A DNA stretch of 64,000 bases from Sutcliffiella horikoshii (GCF_008180725.1 NZ_VTEV01000010.1:74582-138581), one strand, 5' to 3'; counted from the first letter of the stretch, positions 7,386 to 16,880 are shown. The notes: generated from the letters alone by a model not told the origin. Program-made: numbers and translations.

Positions 7386-8948
7386 ATGAAATTTGGACAA
7401 GCATGTAAGTACATAATGATTACGGCATTATTATTTTCCTTCACTCTCCCTCTTTTGACAGGGAAAGGGAGTGCAGAAATGATTCAGCAACCCAAGCATG
7501 AGATGAGAGCAGCCTGGATTGCCACCGTTCAAAACATCGATGTGCAAGCAGGCATGAGCGAAGCAGAATATACCGCATGGGTACAACAGACACTTGATTT
7601 TCTAAAAAGTAAAAACTTTAACACCATCATTTATCAGGTAAAACCTACCGCAGATGCTTTTTATCCTTCTGAAATTGACCCTTGGTCTAAATATGTCACT
7701 GGTGGGGCACAAGGAACAGACCCCGGCTATGATCCGCTCCAAATCATGATTGATGAATCTCATGCGCGCGGTATTGAAGTGCATGCATGGGTGAACCCGT
7801 ATCGTGTGACGATGCCTTTTGAAACTCTAGAAAGCCTATCTGAGGACAATGTCGCAAAGGAACATCCAGAGTGGGTAGTTAGATACGGTTTTCAATATTA
7901 CTTGAATCCTGGAATTCAGGGAGTACAGGATTACCTGCTTTCTACTGTTGAGGAGCTTGTGACGAACTATGACATTGAAGCGGTTCATATGGATGACTAC
8001 TTCTATCCATATCGCAGAGCTGGAGAGGAATTCCCGGATCAAGCACAATTTGAAGCAGATCCGCGCGGTTTTGATAATATCGGGGACTGGAGGCGCGACA
8101 ATGTAAACAAACTAGTATCTGCCATCAATGACACAATCAAAGAAACAAAAAGCTGGGTTCAGTTTGGAATCTCTCCGTTTGGTGTGTGGAGAAACATTGC
8201 GATGGATCCAACAGGAAGCAATACACAAGCTGGCCAAACTAACTATGATGACCTATATGCCGATACAAGACAATGGATCAAGGACGGCAGTATCGACTAT
8301 ATGACACCGCAAATTTACTGGTCCCGCGGTCTAGCAGTAGCTGACTACTCCATTTTACTTGACTGGTGGAGCAACGAAGTCGAAGAATATGCCAATAACC
8401 ATCCAGTAAACCTGTATATCGGAACAGCGGATTACAAGGTAGGAGACAACTTTGACCAAAACTGGTATGACCCGTACGAACTACCTGGACAAATACTAGA
8501 CAACCGCCAAGATGAAAATGCATTGGGACAAATGCACTTCTCGCTTAGACAAATTATAAAAAATAACCTAGGCTATGCCGACATCCTTACAAACGAAATT
8601 TATTCGGAGCCTGCACTCGTTCCTGCAACTCCTTGGAACGGCGAACAGCTTCCACAAAAACCAAATACGGTAAAAGCAGACAAAAAAGACGGCAGCATCA
8701 CTCTTACCATTGATGATAAAAAGCATTCCGATGCAAGAAAGTATGTCATCTATCGCTTTGACGGGCTTCAAGAAGGAGATTACAACAATCCTGCCAATAT
8801 CGTGGATGTGGTATATGCAACAGAAGGTGTTACCACTTATGTGGACACCACCACCGAGGAAGGCAAGCGCTACACGTATGGGGTGACTTCGGTTTCCAAT
8901 ACCGGAGTGGAAAGTAAGGATGCGAAGATTGTGAAGGTTGTAAAATAA
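7386..8948 (+). CDS. Secreted glycoside hydrolase-like protein (DUF187/GHL10, YngK type)
   Basis: 520 residues with a Sec signal peptide (basic start, hydrophobic 10-25, predicted cleavage near SAE at 30-31). The mature part opens with EMRAAWIATVQNID and contains the GHL10 hallmarks NTIIYQVKPTADAFYPS, HARGIEVHAWVNPYRV, DIEAVHMDDYFYP and MTPQIYWSRG. About residues 415-520 form a fibronectin-III-like tail. B. subtilis YngK has the same size and plan. The family is a predicted carbohydrate hydrolase; the substrate (possibly cell-wall sugar) is not established. ATG with GCGAGGGG upstream; controlled by cre and the palindromic operators. Confidence 0.9.
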   Translation: MKFGQACKYIMITALLFSFTLPLLTGKGSAEMIQQPKHEMRAAWIATVQNIDVQAGMSEAEYTAWVQQTLDFLKSKNFNTIIYQVKPTADAFYPSEIDPWSKYVTGGAQGTDPGYDPLQIMIDESHARGIEVHAWVNPYRVTMPFETLESLSEDNVAKEHPEWVVRYGFQYYLNPGIQGVQDYLLSTVEELVTNYDIEAVHMDDYFYPYRRAGEEFPDQAQFEADPRGFDNIGDWRRDNVNKLVSAINDTIKETKSWVQFGISPFGVWRNIAMDPTGSNTQAGQTNYDDLYADTRQWIKDGSIDYMTPQIYWSRGLAVADYSILLDWWSNEVEEYANNHPVNLYIGTADYKVGDNFDQNWYDPYELPGQILDNRQDENALGQMHFSLRQIIKNNLGYADILTNEIYSEPALVPATPWNGEQLPQKPNTVKADKKDGSITLTIDDKKHSDARKYVIYRFDGLQEGDYNNPANIVDVVYATEGVTTYVDTTTEEGKRYTYGVTSVSNTGVESKDAKIVKVVK

Positions 8949-8961
8949 AGATACCTCAGAA

Positions 8962-9006
8962 GCAAGCGCCGGGTAAGCTATGTGGCTAACCAAGCGCTTG
9001 CACTTT
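8962..9006. terminator. Terminator between yngK-like and ybjQ-like genes
   Basis: GCAAGCGC (8962-8969) pairs with GCGCTTGC (8994-9001), with an inner GGGTA/TAACC pairing and T-rich 3' side on both strands; it separates convergent genes. Confidence 0.65.
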
Positions 9007-9015
9007 TACTGTATC

Positions 9016-9330
9016 TTATTCAACCGTTACCGCCGTTCCGTACGCAATTATTTCAGACGCATTCGTCATCACGCTCGAGGTCTCCAAGCGCACACAAATA
9101 ATGGCGTTCGCTCCTTTGCTTTTCGCATCCTCCACCATCCGCCCGATTGCTTTTTGACGTGCTTCCTGCATCATTTCTGAGTATTCCTTAATCTCCCCAC
9201 CGACAATGGTTTTTAATCCAGCCAATAGATCTTTCCCAATATGCTTGGACTGCACCGTGCTTCCTTTAACAAATCCCTTCAAATCCACAATCTTTTTCCC
9301 AGGTACCGACTCAGTAGTCACTATAATCAT
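9016..9330 (-). CDS. YbjQ/UPF0145 family protein
   Basis: Starting at the ATG at 9330 this gives 104 residues (MIIVTTESVPGKKIVDLKGFVKG...), the normal length of the YbjQ family, with the conserved YSEMMQEARQKAIGRMVEDAKSKGANAI segment. I chose this start because GAGGAGG lies 9 nt upstream; the earlier in-frame ATGs at 9369 and 9339 lie inside the preceding gene or touch that site. Function is unproven; the family is annotated as a pentameric, possibly metal-binding fold. It overlaps the end of the small membrane gene, forming a two-gene operon. Confidence 0.87.
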   Translation of the reverse strand: MIIVTTESVPGKKIVDLKGFVKGSTVQSKHIGKDLLAGLKTIVGGEIKEYSEMMQEARQKAIGRMVEDAKSKGANAIICVRLETSSVMTNASEIIAYGTAVTVE

Positions 9331-9517
9331 TTTTGTCATCCTCCTCTTTTTCCTTGGCCCGCTCCACAATCAGCACAATGAAGAGTGCGATAATTGCAAG
9401 CACGTAGAATATGTAAAATAAAACCCCCAGCCAAATATTAACGACAAGCAGAGCCAATCCAACCACTTGTCCCAATACTGATACCAGCAATAGCACCTTC
9501 TTCACAGTTTCAATCAT
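9311..9517 (-). CDS. Small membrane protein
   Basis: 68 residues with two closely spaced hydrophobic segments (about 7-27 and 30-51), then a highly charged cytoplasmic tail (ERAKEKEEDDKNDYSDY). GGAGGG lies 7 nt upstream of the ATG. Its 3' end overlaps the ybjQ-like start by 20 bp, so the two are coupled. Function unknown. Confidence 0.78.
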   Translation of the reverse strand: MIETVKKVLLLVSVLGQVVGLALLVVNIWLGVLFYIFYVLAIIALFIVLIVERAKEKEEDDKNDYSDY

Positions 9518-9578
9518 CTTTATCCCTCCACCAATAACTATTCACCACCTAAGATGAAACTCCTGTCCACTATGGAAA

Positions 9579-9608
9579 GTATATTTTCTCCCAATCCTTT
9601 TCATACAT
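9579..9608 (+). promoter_or_regulatory. Possible mother-cell sporulation promoter (sigma-E/K like)
   Basis: GTATATT (9579-9585) and CATACAT (9602-9608) resemble the sigma-E -35 and -10 elements. The 16-bp spacing is one base longer than usual and the -10 is not perfect. It precedes a spore coat gene, which raises plausibility. Confidence 0.35.
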
Positions 9609-9667
9609 GATTAGGCCAATTTTGCTCATTATAAAAAAGAATGCCACTTTAAGGAGAGATGAAAACC

Positions 9668-10321
9668 ATGCAAAACCAAAACCAACCAAACCAGCAAGGT
9701 CAAAATCAAATGCCGCCTAACATGAATATGAATATGCCTGGTTCACAAACGGCAAGCACAAATCACGGTGGACACGAGCTTTATGATGCTCATGAAGTAA
9801 TTGCCGGCATCATCAGTATGCTAGACCAGTACCAAATGTATGAGCAGCATATTCAGGATCCTGTACTAAAAGATATTGTGACACGCCAGACAACATTTAC
9901 TACCCAGATGTACAACACAATCGTGGAAAGTTTTCGAACAGGTCAGAAGCCATCCGTCTCTACTCAAGTTTATAAGATGACACAAACACATGACGTAGTT
10001 TACGGCATCACGCCTTCACAACCGAAAAAGCCAAACCAATCCGTTAGTGAGCTTGCGGATAAAGGCCTTTCAGCATACATGTTAGGACAAACAAAAGGAC
10101 TTGCAACATTGCTTGCCATGACGGCACTGGAAATGACCAATCCTGTCCTTCGCCGTGTTATTGCCGACAGTGTTCCTAACTTCATTGAAATGAGTTATGA
10201 AATTTTCCTTTATCAAAATAAACATGGTTACTATCAAGTACCACAACTTGCTATGCAAGATATGAACGCCATGCTGCAAAGTTATGGAACGATTCCAAAT
10301 CAGGGGAATATGCCTCATTAA
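9668..10321 (+). CDS. CotF-type spore coat protein
   Basis: About 217 residues. A Gln/Asn/Met/Pro-rich N-terminus (MQNQNQPNQQGQNQMPPN) is followed by two helical blocks; the second (ADKGLSAYMLGQTKGLATLLAMTALEMTNPVLRRVIADSV... ) is the coat F domain, ending in HGYYQVPQL as in CotF paralogues. Expressed in the mother cell in relatives and assembled in the coat. The ATG at 9668 is preferred over 9659 because AAGGAGAG ends only one base before the latter. Confidence 0.88.
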   Translation: MQNQNQPNQQGQNQMPPNMNMNMPGSQTASTNHGGHELYDAHEVIAGIISMLDQYQMYEQHIQDPVLKDIVTRQTTFTTQMYNTIVESFRTGQKPSVSTQVYKMTQTHDVVYGITPSQPKKPNQSVSELADKGLSAYMLGQTKGLATLLAMTALEMTNPVLRRVIADSVPNFIEMSYEIFLYQNKHGYYQVPQLAMQDMNAMLQSYGTIPNQGNMPH

Positions 10322-10350
10322 GAACAAAATCGCTAACGAGACCTAAAACC

Positions 10351-10384
10351 ACGTCCCAAGACCTTAATCTCTTGGGACGTTTTC
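10351..10384 (+). terminator. Rho-independent terminator of the cotF-like gene
   Basis: ACGTCCCAAGA and TCTTGGGACGT form a perfect 11-bp stem with an 8-nt loop followed by TTTTC. Confidence 0.88.
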
Positions 10385-10490
10385 TTGCTTTGCGCATAGC
10401 TTTGAAATATTGGCCTTGGCAGGATCTTTTCTTTTCGCTACCTTTGACTATTTCAGTAAAATTACTTGTCACCAAGGGCTTCATAACGCT

Positions 10491-10698
10491 GATGAGGACC
10501 TCCCTCTGCTTTATTTTTCTTCACTTAGGTCTTCATAACGCCGATGAGGACCTTTCTCTTCCTGATTTCTCGCCACTGAAGTCTTTATAACGGCAATGAG
10601 GACCTCTCTCCTTCTGATTTCTCGCCACTGAAGTCTTCATAACGGCAATGAGGACCTCTCTCCTCCAAATTTCCCATCACCGAGGTCTTCATCCCGAC
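10491..10698. repeat. 52-bp-period intergenic repeat array, locus 1
   Basis: Four units start at 10491, 10543, 10595 and 10647, exactly 52 bp apart. Each carries ATGAGGACCT followed after about 25 variable bases by a GTCTTCATAAC block, so adjacent units form hairpins AGGTCTTCAT-N7-ATGAGGACCT with 9 of 10 paired. A fifth unit at 10699 is decayed. The same unit, with a different linker, recurs at 17801-18078. Confidence 0.85.
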
Positions 10699-10761
10699 GA
10701 ACCAGAGTTACTCTGAAGACTATCCACAATTCGATTGTTTTATAATTTCCTAAACAACAAG

Positions 10762-10800
10762 AAAAACCGGCTCAAGTCACAAGCTTGAACCGGTTTTCTT
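10762..10800. terminator. Bidirectional terminator downstream of the redoxin gene
   Basis: AAAACCGGCTCAAG and CTTGAACCGGTTTT pair with one mismatch and are flanked by A- and T-runs. It lies just beyond the stop of the leftward redoxin gene. Confidence 0.82.
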
Positions 10801-10805
10801 CTTTA

Positions 10806-11309
10806 TTATTTTAAATTCTTCCCAATGTATTTCACAATTTTTCTAAGTTCAGATACAGACGGTCTGCCAAATGGACTTGTCTGCCTTTGTTGATAGAGGA
10901 GTTTTCCTTTTTCATCTACAAGGAAATAGGCTGGTTCCCCATGAACACCATGGTCTTCATATGGAGCATCTTCTCCATGATAATAAACACCATATGCCTC
11001 TAAAGCTTCAAGCTTCGGGTCCGAAAGAACAGGCATAGTCAAATCATATTCCGATACCATTTCCTTTAGTTTTTCCACTTCTTCTGTAGAAATGGCCAGA
11101 ACATGTACCTTTTTATCCTCAAAATATCCTTTGCTTTCCTCTAACTCCTTCAATTCATTTTGACAGACAGGACACCATGATCCGCGGAAAAACACGATCA
11201 AATGCCATGCCTCATGCTCCTTCTGGTGAGCATCAAACGAGAAAGTCTCCCCTGTTGTTTGAGTAAGTTTAAATTCAGGTGCTTTGTCTTTTAATTTAAG
11301 AGATCCCAT
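10806..11309 (-). CDS. Peroxiredoxin/AhpC-TSA family redoxin
   Basis: 167 residues with a thioredoxin-fold redoxin domain: KLKDKAPEFKLTQTTG at the N-terminus and the active-site motif FFRGSWCPVCQNELKEL with cysteines at about 46 and 49. PVLSDPKLEALEAYGVYY and PAYFLVDEKGKLLY are also family-typical. The CxxC arrangement is that of thiol-disulfide/peroxiredoxin-like proteins; reduction of peroxides or disulfides is expected in the cytosol. It is 15 bp downstream of the HAD gene and probably co-transcribed. Confidence 0.86.
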   Translation of the reverse strand: MGSLKLKDKAPEFKLTQTTGETFSFDAHQKEHEAWHLIVFFRGSWCPVCQNELKELEESKGYFEDKKVHVLAISTEEVEKLKEMVSEYDLTMPVLSDPKLEALEAYGVYYHGEDAPYEDHGVHGEPAYFLVDEKGKLLYQQRQTSPFGRPSVSELRKIVKYIGKNLK

Positions 11310-11324
11310 ATTCGTTTCCTCCTT

Positions 11325-12002
11325 TTATTTTAGATCCAAAATAGCATCTAGTGAATCAAATGTGTAATCTGGGGCTAATCCCAATTCTTCTTGCGGCAAA
11401 TGATTTCGGTTAATCCAAGCAGTATGAAAACCAAAATTTTTGGCACCGCTAATATCCCATCCATTTGAAGACATGAAAAGGACCTCTTCTCTTTTCACAC
11501 CTAACACTTTCAACACACTTGTATAGGAAGCAGGTGTAGGTTTATACTGCTTGATGTCATCCACACTGATGATGCGTTCGAAATAGTTGCTCAATCCTGC
11601 TTGTTCAACCAAAGGCTCCAGCATGTCACGTGACCCGTTGGAAAAGACCGCAAGAACCTTCCCATTTTCCTTAAGGGTGCTTAATACATCCTGCACTTCT
11701 TCATAGGCACGCAGAGAAATATATTGTTCTAAGAGAGAATCCACTTCTTTTTTAGAATAAGAAATGGACAGTTGATTTAGAGCATATTTCAGAGAATCCT
11801 CTGTTACATCGGAGAACTTTTCATAATTCCCCATCATTTGACGAAGGAAGGAATACTCCAATTGTTTTCTCCTCCATATATCACTGATCTCCGTCCCTCT
11901 CCCGTCAAATAATTCATCCGCTTTTTCTTTTACAGAATGAACATCGAACAGCGTCCCATACACATCAAACACGAAAGTTGTGATAGTTGAGTGCAATATC
12001 AA
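11325..12002 (-). CDS. Haloacid dehalogenase type II (HAD superfamily hydrolase)
   Basis: 225 residues with all HAD motifs: nucleophile Asp13 in FVFDVYGTLFD, motif II VFSNGS (about 118-123), Lys in QYKPTPASY (about 151-157) and the acidic motif SSNGWDISGAKNFGFHTAWINR. The FDVYGTLFD start and the SSNGWDISGA sequence are those of L-2-haloacid dehalogenases, which hydrolyse 2-haloalkanoic acids; the true substrate here may differ. Followed at 15 bp by the redoxin gene. Confidence 0.88.
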   Translation of the reverse strand: MILHSTITTFVFDVYGTLFDVHSVKEKADELFDGRGTEISDIWRRKQLEYSFLRQMMGNYEKFSDVTEDSLKYALNQLSISYSKKEVDSLLEQYISLRAYEEVQDVLSTLKENGKVLAVFSNGSRDMLEPLVEQAGLSNYFERIISVDDIKQYKPTPASYTSVLKVLGVKREEVLFMSSNGWDISGAKNFGFHTAWINRNHLPQEELGLAPDYTFDSLDAILDLK

Positions 12003-12094
12003 ACACTTCCTTTAATCATGGTCTCTTTTTAAATTTCCCCCTGTAGGAAAATGTAAACAGTTTAATATGCTAAAAATGGTATTAATAAAAAAAT

Positions 12095-12125
12095 AACACA
12101 CCTGCAGGTAGTTAGTAGGTGTGTT
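12095..12125 (-). terminator. Rho-independent terminator of the DUF2935 gene
   Basis: AACACACCT (12095-12103) and AGGTGTGTT (12117-12125) form a perfect 9-bp stem; the minus-strand 3' side continues ATTTTTTTAT. Confidence 0.8.
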
Positions 12126-12140
12126 TGTTAGAATTCATCC

Positions 12141-12965
12141 TCAACCTCTCACCGTAGGCTTCGTCAGCTTACAAGCCGGATAGCTAATAGATGGTGCGTA
12201 ATAAGAAAGCTTTCTCATAAAATAACACGACTCTGGAAAATGATGTTCGAGGAATCGAAGGGTGCTTTGGTTAATGAGTTCGTCGTTTAGATAAAGTTCC
12301 AGTACTTCAGCTACCAAATTATTAAATTTCACTACCTCCACCGACACTTCCTTCGCAAATCGCATCTGGGCCGGAAAGCCAGGTTCTGCAAAATGGAGGT
12401 AGCCTTCCATCATGTCATTTTTCACAATGAATTGTGAGAACCTTCCTCTCACTTGATTGGCCCTTTCAACCAATGCGAATTCTACCCCGTCTAACATTCT
12501 CAATAACAGGGAAGCGTGCCCTAATTGATCATCCAGCCACATGCTTAACAGTTCGACTAGCGTCAAAGCAGGATAATCTTCCCCCTGGACATAGCTTTCT
12601 AGTATCCTCAAATATTCCCTATTTTCCAAAAGCGTTCCGTTCAAATAGGTTGGAGTCAAATTCAAATTGACCTTATTGAAAAGTCTTAGGTTTAATAAAT
12701 TCCCCTCAAACAAGTAATACTTGTAAGCCACCTCATTTGCCATTTCGGAAAGCCTGATCATGGGTCCCGAATCCACAGGCGCGTCTCTCGGGACCTTCTT
12801 CAGCTCCCGCTCCACCTTTCCAAAAGTTTCAATAAATGTTTCCGCCTGCTTGACCCATTTCTTTTCTTCAGGAGATAGATAATCTCTTATAAAATAGGCA
12901 TGGTCCTTTAAGATGCCAAGCCAGAATTCATGCTCTTCCCACGGAGTAATCGGTTCATAGCTCAT
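12141..12965 (-). CDS. DUF2935 domain protein
   Basis: 274 residues, all-helical, with two repeats of the DUF2935 module: PWEEHEFWLGILKDHAYFIRDYLSPEE near the N-terminus and WLDDQLGHASLLLRMLDGVEFALVERA around 145-175. The conserved Glu/His residues in each resemble a ferritin-like or hemerythrin-like metal site; metal binding is inferred, not shown. No signal peptide. Widespread single gene in Bacillaceae with unknown role. GAGGGG precedes the ATG. Confidence 0.85.
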   Translation of the reverse strand: MSYEPITPWEEHEFWLGILKDHAYFIRDYLSPEEKKWVKQAETFIETFGKVERELKKVPRDAPVDSGPMIRLSEMANEVAYKYYLFEGNLLNLRLFNKVNLNLTPTYLNGTLLENREYLRILESYVQGEDYPALTLVELLSMWLDDQLGHASLLLRMLDGVEFALVERANQVRGRFSQFIVKNDMMEGYLHFAEPGFPAQMRFAKEVSVEVVKFNNLVAEVLELYLNDELINQSTLRFLEHHFPESCYFMRKLSYYAPSISYPACKLTKPTVRG

Positions 12966-13060
12966 TCTGTCCCCTCCTCTTAATACAACTTATTTAATAG
13001 GAGAGGTTTTCATGATAAGGAAAAGCGCAGTTTGCATGAACGAAGCTGCGCTTTTTGGGA

Positions 13061-14233
13061 TCAATCTATATCTTCCATATTAATGGTACGGTTTTTGAGC
13101 GCTCCAGAATGAATGACCTTAACATTTAAATCAATTTCCTCCAACAAATTCTCTGATAATATAAATTCTCCATCATCTAAAATTGACTTCCATAACTCAT
13201 TCTTATACCTGTACAGGATATGCTCTAAGCGGAAAAAATCCGTATCATTCTGTATACCTGGTTTGTATAAATCCTTCATTTCCTTCTGTATCTCTTCCCG
13301 CAAATTTGATTCCATTTCTTTTAAATTTACAATTTTATTTGCATCTCTATTTGCTATGACTCCCTCAAGAGAAACCTTCACATCGAATCGAGGCGAACCA
13401 ACACCTTCAAGTGGTTTTATATCCACCTTATTTTTTTCAAAAACAATATTAAAGTCTGGCTCTCCCTTATTGTCCATTACTTGTATTGCAGCTCTTTCCA
13501 TCTCCGGGGCAATCCAGCGAAGTCCTTTAAGGACCTCGAGCGTATAAAACCCTTTAAATTCTTTATTTTTCAAGAAAAAAGCCCCATCTATTTCCAGTTT
13601 CGGATCAGGTTTCCTATTATGAACCCAATGATTCTCGTTTATATGGATCGATGGAAGGTAGGTGGTGAGAGCCGGTTCATATAGTTCTCTTACAAATTCT
13701 TGAAGTTTTATTGGACGGATTGTAGAACTTTGTTCAAAAGTACCCATAGGACGGTGCATAATGGTTGCTAACGCTGATTGATTGAAGAAGCTTGTCGTAG
13801 AAAAGACCTCCTTAATGGGGGCCTTTGTTCCAAAAATCCACGTGGTTAAACGAAGCTCATAATACCTTGTCAGCACATCAAAAATATGATGGAATCCCTC
13901 TTCCAATGCGGTTTCACTGACGAGAATCGTATTTACGTGTGCCCAAAGCAGCCGTTCTTGTGAGGTATTATATGCTTGGGAGAGGGCTTCATCGAAAGTT
14001 TTTCCTTTAGTTTCTGAAACCCATACAGATGGTTCCCCACTGCTGCCGTTAGTTCCTTGAGAATTGAAACTGATTAACTGAATATACCCTATATATTCAT
14101 CATCCTTGAAATCTACTCCAATTGCGGTAACATAGTTCAAGTTTTGAACCTCTTTGATATCTGTGCAGCTTGTTAGAAACAAAAGAGGGATTACCAGTAA
14201 TCCCTTCAGCATGCTTTGAAGATTCGCTCTCAT
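13061..14233 (-). CDS. Ger(x)C family spore germination lipoprotein
   Basis: 390 residues with a lipoprotein signal ending LFLTSC (Cys at about 23), then the GerC N-terminal domain opening TDIKEVQNLNYVTAIGVDF and a C-terminal Spore_GerAC domain ending in ...RTINMEDID. GerC subunits are anchored to the outer face of the spore inner membrane and are needed for the A/B/C nutrient receptor. The start overlaps the gerA stop by ATGA. Last gene of a B-A-C operon whose A subunit is interrupted, so this receptor may not assemble. Confidence 0.9.
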   Translation of the reverse strand: MRANLQSMLKGLLVIPLLFLTSCTDIKEVQNLNYVTAIGVDFKDDEYIGYIQLISFNSQGTNGSSGEPSVWVSETKGKTFDEALSQAYNTSQERLLWAHVNTILVSETALEEGFHHIFDVLTRYYELRLTTWIFGTKAPIKEVFSTTSFFNQSALATIMHRPMGTFEQSSTIRPIKLQEFVRELYEPALTTYLPSIHINENHWVHNRKPDPKLEIDGAFFLKNKEFKGFYTLEVLKGLRWIAPEMERAAIQVMDNKGEPDFNIVFEKNKVDIKPLEGVGSPRFDVKVSLEGVIANRDANKIVNLKEMESNLREEIQKEMKDLYKPGIQNDTDFFRLEHILYRYKNELWKSILDDGEFILSENLLEEIDLNVKVIHSGALKNRTINMEDID

Positions 14234-15693
14234 TCTTCCTGTCCCCCTTTCCGTTGCACCATTTGTGATTTAAACTGACGGTTTTTAAAAGGGTTAACAA
14301 GCAAAGCTGATAAAATATCCTTAAAATTTAATGTGGAGACAGGTTCCAGATACCCCACCTTAAAGGACTCCAGTCGTGCCAAGTAAAATAAGATACTAAA
14401 TAAACCTAAAAACACTCCATAGATACCCATAAACACACCTAACAACATTATATAAATTCGTAACACACTTACGGTCCCTGTCAGTGATTGGTTTACCAGA
14501 GTGAAAGTGGCTACCGCCGTCAAAGCAACCACCACAATCATGGTGGCAGATGCCAACCCTGCCCTTATGGCAGCATCCCCAATAATTAATCCCCCTACTA
14601 TCGCAACAGTCTGTCCCACTGCTTTTGGCATCCTGATTCCGGCCTCTCTTAGCAGTTCAAACAACCCAAGTATAAAGAACGCTTCCAACCCTAACGGTAT
14701 CGGCAACCCTTCTCTGGATATGGATACGGTATTTAAGAGTTGAAAAGGAAGCTGATCCACGTTTACAGAAGATATGGCAATCCAAAAACCTGGCAGCATA
14801 ATCGCTATTAGAAAACCAATAATTCGAAATATCCTTTGGAAGGCCACAGTATGATAAGGATAATGAATGTCTTCGGGTGATTTTAACAAAACAAAAACAT
14901 TATTAGGCCCAATCTATATCATCGGCGAACCATCTACAATGACAATAAACCTTCCCCTCAATATACACTCCACCGCAAAGTCAGGGCGCCCGATGTAATC
15001 AAATAACGGAAATAATGAAAAGGTGCGGTTTGATAACCATTGCTCCAGTTGTCCACTGCTTACCAAGCTTTCTGTTTCCATTTGTTCGAGCCTACTTCTT
15101 ACCTCGCTCAGCATCTCCTTATTTACTCTATCATTCAGGTACATTAGGGAAACTGCTGTTTTACTTAGCGTTCCAATTTCAAAGTTTTCATTAAATAAAT
15201 AAGGTGATTTCAACCTTTTACGGATAAGGGCTGTGTTGACGTTCAGCTCTTCAGTAAATCCGTCTTTGGGCCCTTTGATGGAAACCTCTGTATTGGATTC
15301 GGAGGGCTCCCTTTTTGGCACATCAGCAAGTTCAAAAGCCAGAAAATAATTCCTATGTGGTTGAAATAATATAAAATACCCTGAAAAAAGTTTATCGATT
15401 AACCCACTGATGGAACTCACTTTTTCCATCGGCGGCAATTCGCTATCCACAATAACTTCCTTTTGAATTTGAACATACTCGACAATAGCATGAAAATACT
15501 TATTTACTTGGCTGATATCCACCATTCCCATGCAATAAAAAGCGGAAAGTTCCCTGTTTTTCTCTTCCATTGATATAAAGTGGACATCGGCATAATTCTG
15601 AAAGTAAGCTTCCAATTCATCATTTAGAAGGTTGTGTTCCTTCAAAAGGGTATCTATTGTTTCCAGTCTTAATGGTGATGATGAATTCTTCAT
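14230..15693 (-). pseudogene. gerA-type germination receptor subunit interrupted by an in-frame TAG
   Basis: The frame runs from ATG at 15693 to TGA at 14230 with one interruption: TAG at 14916-14914. The N-terminal part (259 residues, ending VDGSPMI) is the GerA cytosolic domain; after the stop, IGPNNVFVLLKSPED leads into the membrane part (about 219 residues, with REGLPIPLGLEAF and VGQTVAIVGGLIIGDAAI). Aligned to the intact paralogue at 37529-39142 (VDGTPFALIVP), the TAG falls exactly at a Leu, so a TTG-to-TAG change is the simplest cause. Start and stop overlap gerB and gerC by ATGA. Without suppression the receptor lacks its A subunit. Confidence 0.88.
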
Positions 15694-16772
15694 ATAGTAC
15701 CCGTTCCTTTCACCTTTTGAGGAATAAAACTTACTACAAGCAAGCCTATGGTAAGAATCACTCCAATCAGCAGTAACCCAGGATAAAAATAATTACCAAT
15801 GGCATTTTGCATCCAAAGATCGCTAATTGGCAAAATGCCTACAAAGAGTAGACACGAGGAAGATGTCCAGAATATGATAGACTTCACCTTATTGGATGTA
15901 AACGCGATATCCTTAAGGAAATACAAACATAAAGAAACCCTGATCACCGAACCTGATATTAATTGAAAAACTGCAAAAAAATCTAAATGGGAAACATGCT
16001 CCCCAAGCTCTACTAATCGCCACTGTTCTAATGCCGGAAAACGCAAGACCGCTGCAATATTTGGTCCAAATGAAGCAATAGCCCCAAGTAACGGTCCTAA
16101 AATAAGTCCAATTAATATTGTAACCAATAACAGAAGCTGCCAAAGCACAAACGCCTTCTTCAAATAATGTTGCAAAAGTAGTATCAGCAGAATATCGACA
16201 CTTCCTCCAAGCACGACCGTAATACCGCTAATGATTGGAGAACTGCCATTCACAAGGATTGGAAACATATAAGAGTAATCCTTATTAGAGATGGTAGAAA
16301 ATGCAACAAAATAGCCAAGAACCCATACTATTGGCAATAAAAATGTTGCACTGTACACAATAGTCTTTAGATTTGAACTAGCCCCCCATACACATAATAG
16401 GAGGAAAGGAAGGACGACGATCCATTGAGGAGTGAGAGGAAGAAAATATATCTTAATGGATGTAATAAAATCATAAAATGATATAAAAGCAATGATGGAA
16501 ATATGAAAGAAATAGATGAACATGACACTGGCGGAAACAACTCTTCCCGCGCGTTTAGTAATCCAGGTAGAGAGCTTCATATTTTGTTTGTTTCGAGACA
16601 TGATGAAAAAAAGGACCATCCCCCAAATCAGCAAGATACCATACCCCGCCAACACACAAACCCAAGCATCGCGCTTTGCTACAAATAATAGATGAGGCAA
16701 CATAAGAACATGATTAGAAATCCCGATAAACAGAATAAAGACAAATGATAGTTGCAGACGGGAAAAAGTCAT
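15690..16772 (-). CDS. GerB-type germination permease (AA permease-like)
   Basis: About 360 residues with ten hydrophobic segments, starting MTFSRLQLSFVFILFIGISNHVLMLPHLL, the endospore germination permease family (GerAB/ArcD/ProY). In other receptors this subunit binds the nutrient germinant in the inner membrane. I prefer the ATG at 16772 (AGAGGAAACAAC upstream) over 16826. First gene of the B-A-C operon; its perfect sigma-G promoter shows forespore expression. Confidence 0.88.
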   Translation of the reverse strand: MTFSRLQLSFVFILFIGISNHVLMLPHLLFVAKRDAWVCVLAGYGILLIWGMVLFFIMSRNKQNMKLSTWITKRAGRVVSASVMFIYFFHISIIAFISFYDFITSIKIYFLPLTPQWIVVLPFLLLCVWGASSNLKTIVYSATFLLPIVWVLGYFVAFSTISNKDYSYMFPILVNGSSPIISGITVVLGGSVDILLILLLQHYLKKAFVLWQLLLLVTILIGLILGPLLGAIASFGPNIAAVLRFPALEQWRLVELGEHVSHLDFFAVFQLISGSVIRVSLCLYFLKDIAFTSNKVKSIIFWTSSSCLLFVGILPISDLWMQNAIGNYFYPGLLLIGVILTIGLLVVSFIPQKVKGTGTI

Positions 16773-16808
16773 GTTGTTTCCTCTCTTCCAATGCATATTA
16801 GTATTTAG

Positions 16809-16838
16809 TAGTATGAGTGGAAACACTTTAATTATTCA
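16809..16838 (-). promoter_or_regulatory. Sigma-G promoter of the gerB-gerA-gerC operon
   Basis: On the minus strand TGAATA (16833-16838), 17 bp, then CATACTA (16809-16815), a perfect match to the Bacillus sigma-G consensus. It is 37 nt upstream of the gerB ATG. This indicates transcription in the forespore, as expected for germination receptors. Confidence 0.88.
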
Positions 16839-16856
16839 AATCTAATAGTAAAAAAA

Positions 16857-16880
16857 CCGTATTCTACATGTAGAATACGG
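16857..16880 (-). terminator. Terminator of the YdeI-like gene
   Basis: CCGTATTCTACA and TGTAGAATACGG form a perfect 24-bp palindrome; on the minus strand it continues TTTTTTT. Confidence 0.85.
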
